Positions 9,301 through 13,623 of a stretch of 13,623 nt of DNA are shown here, in pieces. The stretch's first letter is position 1; each line of letters begins with the position of its first letter. The translations under genes were made by a program, and so were the position numbers. The notes under the pieces are model-generated. The model ran no database searches. It was not told the DNA's origin and saw only the letters and a list, made by a program, of their open reading frames with translations. The DNA is from G001797105 sp964528155 (GTDB lineage Bacteria > Chloroflexota > Anaerolineae > Anaerolineales > E44-bin32): NCBI GenBank assembly GCA_964528155.1, contig CAZGRL010000096.1:1-13623 (forward strand), in the 5' to 3' direction.

Positions 9301-10223
9301 TGGCTGGCGACCACCGCGGCGACCCCGGCGCGCACCAGCGCCGACGCAACGCCGCTCCAGGGGTTACTGCCGGAGCGGGCGCCGGTCTCGCACGCATTCA
9401 GGATGGCCAGCCGGAGCGGCGAGGCCTGGATCAGGCTGGCCAGGGAGGTCGCGGCGTAGGGGTCGCTCCCGCCCCCTTCCCGCTCCAGGATGATCTGGCC
9501 GCCGCTGCCGGCCAGGCGGCCGTGCCCGGAGAAGTGGAGGATGTCGGCCGGCGTCCGCAGCGCCTCGCGCAACGCCCGCCGCGTCGCCTTCTCGACCCAG
9601 GCCGGCTGCAGCAGGTCCGCCTGCGGGAGCCTGGCGATGGCCGCCTCGATCGCCACCCGCTCCGCGCCCAGGGCTAACTCGGGCTGACCCGCCGGGGATG
9701 CCTGCGCGGCCACCAGTCGGTAGCTCGCCTGCGGCGTCAGCGAAGGCTCCGCGATGTCCAGCATCTCGTGGCGGACGATGGAGACGTCCGGCTGGAGCGC
9801 CAGGAAGTAGAGATCGCTATCCGCGTTCTCCCAGGGGGGCCGCAGATACAGGAACTCCCAGGGCAGCGCGATCAGCTCGGGCGCCTCGAACAGCAGGCGC
9901 AGGCGGAGGCCGAGCCGTCGCTCGCGGGCCACGTTCAGGCTGTCCCACCAGCGTTTGCGGATCGAGCCGGCGAGCAGCGTGTCGGCCAGGGCCGTGCCGA
10001 GCGCGTAGAGTTGGCGAGCCGTCATCTGGCCGAACTGGACGGCGTCGAGCAGGTTGAGCGCGCCGGCGACGAAGCGCGCGGGGTCATAGGTCATCGTCTC
10101 CCGCTCGTCGGCCGCCGGTTGGCCGCCGGGGATCAGCCCGAAGATCTGCACGTGGTAGCGACCCGGACGGCGCGCCACCGGGCTGACGCGCAGGGTGAAG
10201 TTGCGATAGTGTCTTGGTTCCAT
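6372..10223 (-). CDS. CHAT protease - NB-ARC ATPase - TPR fusion protein
   Basis: Protein of 1283 residues. Residues 1-370 are a CHAT protease with an intact dyad: ILHFSGHG (His about 234) and LNACETG (Cys about 278), plus IALPWEFLY near 118-126 and PVLYLR near 358-363. A proline/alanine-rich linker at 371-445 contains a glycine/valine/threonine beta repeat (GPVTGTVTGVNAGAIG). NB-ARC follows: LLGREDEL near 447, Walker A GTYGVGKTS at 471-479, Walker B LLIALDEVDD near 547-556, RNBS-B-like TVILNGTQR near 571, a YLPLAV motif (GLPLA equivalent) near 631, and LHPLL near 737 in the MHD position. About nine to ten TPR units span roughly 780-1205. The last 61 residues are a beta-rich tail ending GTIVGAKIDEL. 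This is a one-chain sensor, switch and protease, organised like Apaf-1/caspase signalling. The ATG at 10223 is chosen for GGAGGAGGT at ideal spacing; the in-frame extension upstream to 10481 is alanine/glycine-rich out-of-frame sequence. It is expected to be cytosolic. Confidence 0.93.
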   Translation of the reverse strand: MEPRHYRNFTLRVSPVARRPGRYHVQIFGLIPGGQPAADERETMTYDPARFVAGALNLLDAVQFGQMTARQLYALGTALADTLLAGSIRKRWWDSLNVARERRLGLRLRLLFEAPELIALPWEFLYLRPPWENADSDLYFLALQPDVSIVRHEMLDIAEPSLTPQASYRLVAAQASPAGQPELALGAERVAIEAAIARLPQADLLQPAWVEKATRRALREALRTPADILHFSGHGRLAGSGGQIILEREGGGSDPYAATSLASLIQASPLRLAILNACETGARSGSNPWSGVASALVRAGVAAVVASQYPILDTSATPLAEEIYLGVLTGLTIDEAVSNARRAIYQEAGLQIPDWGAPVLYLRAEEGFIFPPVLAPTGAQPAAPQGAGQQISIQVTQTIAGPVTGTVTGVNAGAIGAQVATAVAQAMPGESPRAIPRILPPRQDTPLLGREDELSRAQIRLGAGDKVYFYGTYGVGKTSLAAELYRRLVGQKAFADGCLWDRVSRLSAEKVLDRVAGKFAGQQVAEAAGREEKIQALNDLLAGRNDLLIALDEVDDRAVAQAVLQAAADCTVILNGTQRLNLAGAATERRLQPLGRAVAEELFKTLARPSGAAFSDEEAALVADICRRMRYLPLAVKLAALKYAEGVESLQDLRDRLVSEPESLSPEDGVVAIFAAHYADLKGMPTALNLLVRIASFPALEAPLKALQEGQSDFYSSKDKLVDMGLVDYAGPDRLVLHPLLGNQVQRVEPEAISPERERAARWLADYAKRNREDYDALEGERANLLALLDRYAGERRWDDLVALLRDLFDYLRVRGQWQEALERLDAVVAAAGQETQAWNRGWAYLHRGIMRTLRAEYAPAQADFDQAERLFTAAGDQAYRGKTLYHRANVSILQGALTLARRQLEQAIAWMGDAAPSPDRAGAHERLANLLVTQGKPEAAEPHFEAALALGDAEKQARAHIALGQYARQKGDYQGAEAHLAAAGQLIESINDVLARASLHRELGYVHYYQGRYDDARSAFEQADAIFTDLKYQPGLAQVKQALGNVALAHGQLDEAAGHYGAALQINEARGQSGSAAYNRYQLGVVAQRHQRYGDAREMYRAAGKGAGDMGDIALQAAVQHQLTSLALATGDVAGAIESNQEAIRLARQVSDALTETSALYYHGLLEIRAGNLEAGRQTLAQVHASFAALNSPEADKVATLLAGLGTEGGEAPAGLLAAAVGIDVTKGGALEAEPSIDVIKGEVVGVVEFGAVSDSVQVKVALDIDVVKDRGTIVGAKIDEL
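6375..6557 (-). repeat. Beta-rich C-terminal tail of the CHAT-NB-ARC-TPR protein with internal repeats
   Basis: The last 61 residues after the TPRs contain three copies of I-D-V-x-K-[GD] (IDVTKG, IDVIKG, IDVVKD). They also hold two copies of a G-x-[VI]-V-G element (GEVVGVVEFG and the terminal GTIVGAKIDEL). The tail alternates hydrophobic and polar residues as short beta strands do. The terminal element resembles the end of the CHAT protein at 13146. I do not recognise a named domain. Confidence 0.6.
8998..9020. repeat. Perfect 8-bp inverted repeat inside the CHAT/NB-ARC linker
   Basis: The arms CCGGTGAC and GTCACCGG flank a 7-base loop. The site lies in codons for the G-P-V-T-G-T-V-T-G-V linker repeat, so the symmetry may simply follow from the repeated Val-Thr-Gly codons. 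A regulatory role is not supported. Confidence 0.4.
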
Positions 10224-10238
10224 ATCAGTACCTCCTCC
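10224..10238 (-). promoter_or_regulatory. Strong ribosome binding site that sets the start of the CHAT-NB-ARC-TPR gene
   Basis: Read on the minus strand this is GGAGGAGGTACTGAT followed by the ATG at 10223, with AGGAGG 7 bases from the ATG. It fixes the start far inside the longer open frame. Its first eleven bases match those before the 382-residue CHAT gene exactly. Confidence 0.75.
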
Positions 10239-10255
10239 GCCAGACACAACTGGCA

Positions 10256-10489
10256 CTACTTCCCCAGCTTGCCCACACTGAAGATGTGCGCCCAGGGGCG
10301 CCGCAGGTTGGGCAGGGCCGCCGTGATGCCGAGCCCCGTGAGCGCCCGCACCAGCCGCTTCCGGGCCCACTCGTCCGCCCATGGGCCAAGCTCGGCCGGA
10401 CGCTGGGGCGGGCTGGCCACGATGTACCCCAGCCGCTCCAGCAGGTAAGCGGTGTCCCCCTCGGCCGGCCGCAGCAGCCACGTGAGATC
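10256..10489 (-). CDS. Short coding-like frame of unknown function, start codon unclear
   Basis: A 77-codon open stretch ends with TAG at 10258-10256 and begins, as judged by composition, at the last bases of the 437-residue CHAT gene, in the +1 frame relative to it. It reads like protein: DLTWLLRPAEGDTAYLLERL, then PWADEWARKRLVRALTGLG, then RRPWAHIFSVGKLGK. Third positions are strongly G/C (CTG, CGG, GCC, GAG, CTC, AAG), as in neighbouring genes. No ATG, GTG or TTG occurs in frame before a GTG at 10420, which would give only about 54 residues; a TGA blocks the frame further upstream. A CTG start, a +1 shift from the CHAT gene, a single-base sequencing error making a CHAT fusion, or a decayed gene are all possible. 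Predicted helices with basic and aromatic residues; no family recognised. It fills the 264-base gap between two CHAT genes. Confidence 0.45.
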   Translation of the reverse strand, partial: DLTWLLRPAEGDTAYLLERLGYIVASPPQRPAELGPWADEWARKRLVRALTGLGITAALPNLRRPWAHIFSVGKLGK

Positions 10490-11801
10490 AGCGGTCTGTG
10501 ATCTGCCCGATGGCGCTGGCGGTCACCTGGCCACCCTCGACCTTCTCGATCCGCTGATCGATGTCCTGGTAGACGAGCTTCCCGATGTTGATGACTGTCT
10601 GCTGGCGCTGGCTCCGCATGGCCTCCTGGCGCTCACGGACCGCAGGCCGCTTGGGCTTCGGAAAGAGCACCGCCTCGGGCGTGGGCATGTAGACCATGAA
10701 CATGGCCCACTGCCAACGCCACTCTTCCGGCAGGGCCGTCGGCTCCAGCAGGTGCAGCCGTGCCCAGGTGACCGCCTCGTCCAGAGACAACCCGATCACC
10801 AGGGCTCCGTAGAGCCTGTGGCAGAAGGCGACCGTCGCCGGATAATTCACCCAACCCTGGGTGCCGATGACGACCGGCAGCCCGGCCCGGAGCAGCGGCT
10901 CCACGAACGGCCAGCGGCCGCTGTTGCACGCGCTGAAGACGGCCAGCTTGGTTCCGGCCCTGCGCAAGAGGCCGCTCAGATACTCGACGTACACTAGGTC
11001 AACGTAGAGGTGATCGGTGCCGTATTGGCGCTTGTAAGCGGGGTGTCTCCAGACGACGTACCTGGGATCATTCGTCGGAGCGACTCGCATGTCCTCGACC
11101 AGGAAGCCTGTGCCATCGGCAGAGGCGTCGGTGTGCCCCGAATAGTGGAATATATCGGCCGGAGCGCGGGCCAGGGAGGCCTCGAAGCTCATCTGTGCGC
11201 CAGTCACCGACTCTACCGAGAGGAAGTCGTTGACGGGCTTCAGCGCTTCCAGCAGCTTCTGGCGCTCCGGCTCGACGCCCCACCAGTCCTCACCGCGCAC
11301 CATGAAGGGGGCGCCGGCGAAGAGGAGGTGTTGCTTGCGCCGGGTAGGCGATGTCCCGGCTGACCTACCCGGCGCTTCCCGCACCAGCGAGATGCGCGAA
11401 TCCAATGCCAGGAACCCCGCCGCCGTGTCCTGCCCTGTCGCTTCCGGCCTGTACAGGCACTCCCATGGCAAGTCCACCAGCGCGCTATCCAGGCAGAGCC
11501 GGATCCGCAGGCCATCGTCGGGCGAGATGCGCTCCAGGCTGCGGATCAGAAGCGAGTACACGGGTGGAGGCAGCAAGATCGCGGCAAGCTGCTGCCCGCC
11601 CGTGATCAGATCGGACCGGTTCACCGTCGGCTCGCCAGCGGCGCGATCCGCGAAGATGGCCCGGAATGCCTCCACCACGGCCGCGTCGAACGTCACGGTG
11701 ACCGGCTGGCGCATGTCCCCGGCCGGCGAGCTGTGCACCAGCACCTGGACATGCGCCGCATCGGCCTGCCACGCCCGGACTTCGAAGTCGAAGAATTCCA
11801 T
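10488..11801 (-). CDS. Stand-alone CHAT-domain caspase-like protein
   Basis: Protein of 437 residues with an N-terminal alpha/beta region and a CHAT domain. ALVDLPWECLYRPE lies at about 107-120. The dyad is present: IFHYSGHT (His about 223) and FSACNSG (Cys about 292). GLSLDEAVTWARLHL near 337-351 is the usual C-terminal CHAT helix. The glycine after the catalytic His, normally GHG, is Thr here. The His-Cys distance is about 69 residues against 42-44 in the two other complete CHAT proteins of the window, so this one has an insertion (about 240-275, rich in Tyr, Asp and Arg). The C-terminus carries a Q/R-rich helix followed by a short beta tail, GGQVTASAIGQITDR. No sensor, ATPase or membrane segment is visible. 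The ATG at 11801 has GAGGAGG 5 bases away. Protease activity is likely but the variant motif leaves some doubt. Confidence 0.9.
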   Translation of the reverse strand: MEFFDFEVRAWQADAAHVQVLVHSSPAGDMRQPVTVTFDAAVVEAFRAIFADRAAGEPTVNRSDLITGGQQLAAILLPPPVYSLLIRSLERISPDDGLRIRLCLDSALVDLPWECLYRPEATGQDTAAGFLALDSRISLVREAPGRSAGTSPTRRKQHLLFAGAPFMVRGEDWWGVEPERQKLLEALKPVNDFLSVESVTGAQMSFEASLARAPADIFHYSGHTDASADGTGFLVEDMRVAPTNDPRYVVWRHPAYKRQYGTDHLYVDLVYVEYLSGLLRRAGTKLAVFSACNSGRWPFVEPLLRAGLPVVIGTQGWVNYPATVAFCHRLYGALVIGLSLDEAVTWARLHLLEPTALPEEWRWQWAMFMVYMPTPEAVLFPKPKRPAVRERQEAMRSQRQQTVINIGKLVYQDIDQRIEKVEGGQVTASAIGQITDR

Positions 11802-11850
11802 TGCGGCCTCCTCGTAGCATGCGGCTTCATCTGCACAATCCTGAAATGGT

Positions 11851-11884
11851 CAGGGGGCCGGAACGGTTCGTGCTCCGGCCCCTG
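11851..11884 (-). terminator. GC-rich hairpin between the membrane-protein gene and the 437-residue CHAT gene
   Basis: The arms GGGGCCGGA and TCCGGCCCC form a 9-bp perfect stem with an 11-base loop, extended by two further pairs across one bulged G. It begins 17 bases after the stop of the 13083-11902 gene. No U-run follows, so it is not a classical intrinsic terminator. It could be a weak terminator, an attenuator, or an mRNA-stabilising end that lowers expression of the downstream genes relative to the upstream ones. Confidence 0.4.
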
Positions 11885-11901
11885 CCCGAGTCTATCTTGA
11901 T

Positions 11902-13083
11902 CTACGCGGCGGCGCCCAGGTTCTCCTGGACCACTTGCGCCACCCCCTTGGCCAGGTTGGGGAAACTGAGCTCCCGGTAACCGATGTAGTCGTAGCCCGA
12001 GTACACGATCACGGCCAGCAACGCCACCTGGATGCCGGCGGCCACAGCCAGCACTTGCGGGAACTTGAGGAACCGTTTGGCCAGGACGGCAGCGTTTTCC
12101 GCTGTGCCCAGATAGCCCGCCAGGACTGCGAACTTGGCCGGCACCTCCCGGACTGCACTCGCCGCCCGGTTGACCTTGTCGGCGTCGGCCAACGTCTTCT
12201 CCAGCCAGCCGTCGAGAGCCTTCTCGAAAGCAGCTATGCCGTACAAATGATCGACGAACTCATCAAGCAGATCAACCTTTTGCTCTTTCTTGATCTTCTC
12301 GAGCCACTCTTTGATCTGCTTGCGGGCCTTGTCTTCCACGTCTTTGCCCAGAAGCGCCATGATCTTGTCGTAGACGTTGAGCAGCGTTTTCACGGCGGTG
12401 GCGACGGCTTGCCGGAAGAGGGCGCCGGCGCCCTGCTTGAGCGCCTCTAGCTTCTGGGCAATGTCCTTGTTGACCATCGCCGCGCCGTCGATCACGGCAC
12501 GCCACTCCGTCTGCGTGATCAGGTCCAGGGCAATGGCCTCGCCCATCTCCCGCACCCGCTCGGTGATGGCGTTAACACCGACGACGGCGGCCTCCCGGAG
12601 CGCCTTCTTGGCGCTCTCGATCTCCGCAGGTGCAGCGGCGGCGCGTGTCACACGGGCTGCCGGCGCCAGCCCCTTTGCTGCCGGCGTCGCCATCACTTTC
12701 TCGAGCGACCGGATAGCATCTTGCAAGGCCGCGCCGCGCGCGGCCCGCGTCACCACGGCCGGCGCGACTGGCTCGCCCTCGGTGATTTGCAGCAGCTCGG
12801 CCGCAAGCTGAAACTCGGCGGCCGCTTGAGCGATCAACTGGCCGCTGATCCCTTCGCGCAGCGTTGGGTCGGCAACCTCCAGTTGGGCCTTGGCGAGCGG
12901 GATCATGCCCGCCGAAACGTTGGCGATAGCGTCGGCCCGCTCGATCAGCGCAGCAGCGGGCACCTCGCCAGCAGCGCGCGTGACCGGCCCCTTGACCTCC
13001 GTCGGGACTTGCAGCAGAGCGTTGAACTGGGCCAGGTAGTCGGCCGCAGCTTCTTCGTAGGATTGGTATCTCTTTGTGCTCAT
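11902..13083 (-). CDS. Helical protein with one C-terminal membrane segment, family unknown
   Basis: Protein of 393 residues. I do not recognise the family. It is almost wholly helical. An alanine-rich N-terminal half (about 1-165) is followed by amphipathic, lysine/glutamate-rich helices at about 165-310 (for example KARKQIKEWLEKIKKEQK near 252-269, coiled-coil-like). One hydrophobic segment, VLAVAAGIQVALLAVIVYSG at about 344-363, is followed by a roughly 30-residue tail rich in Tyr, Asn and Gln. No signal peptide is seen, so a C-terminally anchored inner-membrane protein is likely. The motif V-T-R-A-A occurs three times (about residues 34, 111 and 145) and V-N-R-A-A once (about 304). The ATG at 13083 is preferred because GGAG lies 9 bases upstream; the ATG two codons earlier (13089) is only 3 bases from it. 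The position between two CHAT genes suggests a protease substrate, membrane effector or anchor; this is inference. Confidence 0.85.
   Translation of the reverse strand: MSTKRYQSYEEAAADYLAQFNALLQVPTEVKGPVTRAAGEVPAAALIERADAIANVSAGMIPLAKAQLEVADPTLREGISGQLIAQAAAEFQLAAELLQITEGEPVAPAVVTRAARGAALQDAIRSLEKVMATPAAKGLAPAARVTRAAAAPAEIESAKKALREAAVVGVNAITERVREMGEAIALDLITQTEWRAVIDGAAMVNKDIAQKLEALKQGAGALFRQAVATAVKTLLNVYDKIMALLGKDVEDKARKQIKEWLEKIKKEQKVDLLDEFVDHLYGIAAFEKALDGWLEKTLADADKVNRAASAVREVPAKFAVLAGYLGTAENAAVLAKRFLKFPQVLAVAAGIQVALLAVIVYSGYDYIGYRELSFPNLAKGVAQVVQENLGAAA
12160..12984 (-). repeat. Four V-[TN]-R-A-A motifs in the helical membrane protein
   Basis: VTRAA is encoded at 12984-12970, 12753-12739 and 12651-12637, and VNRAA at 12174-12160. 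Codons differ between copies (for example GTC ACG CGC GCT GCT against GTC AAC CGG GCG GCG), so similarity is at protein level and not from a recent DNA duplication. The first three lie in proline/alanine-rich, probably exposed stretches between helices. The composition is alanine-rich, so chance is possible. Confidence 0.5.
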
Positions 13084-13145
13084 GGTCATAAGCTCCTTTC
13101 ATGCCAGAGGGCTGCTTGGGAGGCCGACAGGGCAAGGACTGAGGC

Positions 13146-13623
13146 TCAGCCCAACCTGTCGATCTGGACACCTATCACTCTGCCGCCAGGCATAACTGTA
13201 CCGATTTGCTGATCCACTTGTATGCCGCCGAAGCTTATCTCCTTTCCGCCTCCGAGTTTCTCGATTGACATACCGATGACCTCGCCAGTCTGACTGACGT
13301 GGTCAGCTGCCTGGTCAATAAGTGTGCCGAGACTTTCGGCCGCAGCGCGTGCGCGCTCTATCCGTTCAGGGAAGACCGCGCCGGTGGGCAAACGGCTGTA
13401 CAGCACCGGAACGCCCCACTCCAAATTGACGATTGTGTCAGCAGCCGAGGGGGGTACTCCTAGCATGGCCAGCCGGCCAAGAGCCATGGCTTCGTCCAGG
13501 GACATGCCGCTGGCCAAGACCCTGTAGAAGGCTTCACTGAAGGCTTCTGCGTGTGTATTGATCACTTCGGGATGGTTCCCTATGCTGTGATATAGACGAG
13601 ATATTTGTGGACTGAATATTGAC
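13146..13623 (-). CDS. C-terminal part of a CHAT-domain protein, cut by the window edge
   Basis: The frame is open from the right edge to TGA at 13148-13146; the GTG at 13565 is internal and the true start lies outside. The visible 158 residues begin near SPQISRLYHSIGNHPEVI and continue through the last CHAT helices and strand: FYRVLASGMSLDEAMALGRLAM, split by family convention into helix and loop, then WGVPVLYSRLPTGAVFPE. This matches the ends of the CHAT domains in the 437- and 1283-residue proteins. The catalytic His and Cys are outside the window, so activity cannot be judged. The last 46 residues are a beta-rich tail holding a clear duplication, GEVIGMSIEKLG and GRVIGVQIDRLG. The outermost 60 bases are visibly less GC-rich than the rest. 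The stop lies 62 bases before the start of the helical membrane-protein gene, so cotranscription is likely. Confidence 0.85.
   Translation of the reverse strand, partial: SIFSPQISRLYHSIGNHPEVINTHAEAFSEAFYRVLASGMSLDEAMALGRLAMLGVPPSAADTIVNLEWGVPVLYSRLPTGAVFPERIERARAAAESLGTLIDQAADHVSQTGEVIGMSIEKLGGGKEISFGGIQVDQQIGTVMPGGRVIGVQIDRLG
13149..13286 (-). repeat. Duplicated 12-residue beta motif at the end of the partial CHAT protein
   Basis: GEVIGMSIEKLG (13286-13251) and GRVIGVQIDRLG (13184-13149) align without gaps as G-x-V-I-G-x-x-I-[ED]-[KR]-L-G. Between them lies a glycine-rich strand region (EISFGGIQVDQQIGTV). The codons of the two copies differ at many positions, so the repeat is kept by selection on protein sequence or is old. 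Confidence 0.7.

Noticed and set aside
8193..9677. Long plus-strand open frame (494 codons) opposite the CHAT-NB-ARC-TPR gene
   Set aside because: Its translation is low-complexity and rich in Arg, Gly and Gln with no domain, while the minus strand encodes clear CHAT and NB-ARC motifs over the same bases. High GC makes such antisense frames common.
6372..10223. CRISPR-linked TPR-CHAT protease (Csx29 type)
   Set aside because: The domain order is CHAT first, then NB-ARC, then TPR. There is no CRISPR array, no Cas7-11-like gene and no Csx30-like gene in the window.
10224..10481. N-terminal extension of the CHAT-NB-ARC-TPR protein by 86 residues
   Set aside because: The added residues are Ala/Gly/His-rich out-of-frame sequence. 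The ATG at 10223 has an ideal ribosome binding site, and a different frame over the same bases looks coding.
11902..13083. Bacterial gasdermin
   Set aside because: Gene context (CHAT neighbours, STAND ATPases) invites this, but the protein is longer and almost all helix with a late hydrophobic segment. The beta-rich pore domain expected of bacterial gasdermins is not apparent.

Overview
The window is a high-GC, densely packed, single-strand block in which every supported gene reads on the minus strand, so transcription runs from high to low coordinates. It carries several caspase-like CHAT protease genes beside STAND-type signalling ATPases (NACHT and NB-ARC). Such conflict or cell-suicide clusters are known from Chloroflexota, Cyanobacteria and other bacteria with complex lifestyles. 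The GC-rich codon use and the large NACHT, CHAT and WD40 proteins suggest Chloroflexota (Anaerolineae or Chloroflexia type), but no taxonomic marker is present and this is inference.

Layout in the direction of transcription. (1) 13623-13146: the C-terminal part of a CHAT protein, cut by the window edge, ending in a duplicated glycine/beta-strand tail. (2) 13083-11902: a 393-residue, almost entirely helical protein with one C-terminal membrane segment and no recognised family. (3) A GC-rich hairpin at 11884-11851. (4) 11801-10488: a 437-residue stand-alone CHAT protein. (5) 10489-10256: a short coding-like frame with no normal start codon. (6) 10223-6372: a 1283-residue CHAT, NB-ARC and TPR protein, a one-chain sensor plus protease. 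(7) 6307-6000: a relic NACHT/WD40 gene with nearly all of its interior deleted. (8) 5890-4742: a 382-residue stand-alone CHAT protease. (9) 4703-177: a 1508-residue NACHT ATPase with a very long helical solenoid and no effector domain of its own. (10) 110-1: the first 36 codons of another ATPase-like gene that resembles the relic and runs off the left edge.

How the parts may work together (inference): the solenoid of the NACHT protein and the TPRs of the CHAT-NB-ARC protein would sense a trigger. ATP-driven assembly would then activate a CHAT protease, in cis in the 1283-residue protein and in trans for the 382-residue CHAT encoded directly upstream of the effector-less NACHT gene. The helical membrane-anchored protein lying between two CHAT genes is the best candidate for a protease substrate or membrane effector. 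It carries a repeated V-[TN]-R-A-A motif whose arginine would suit an arginine-specific caspase-like enzyme. Three CHAT proteins end in related short beta motifs (G-x-V-x-G-x-x-I) that might be a shared docking tag. The relic gene and the related ATPase N-terminus at the left edge point to duplication and turnover in the locus. No tRNA, rRNA, CRISPR array, IS element or clear promoter was seen.
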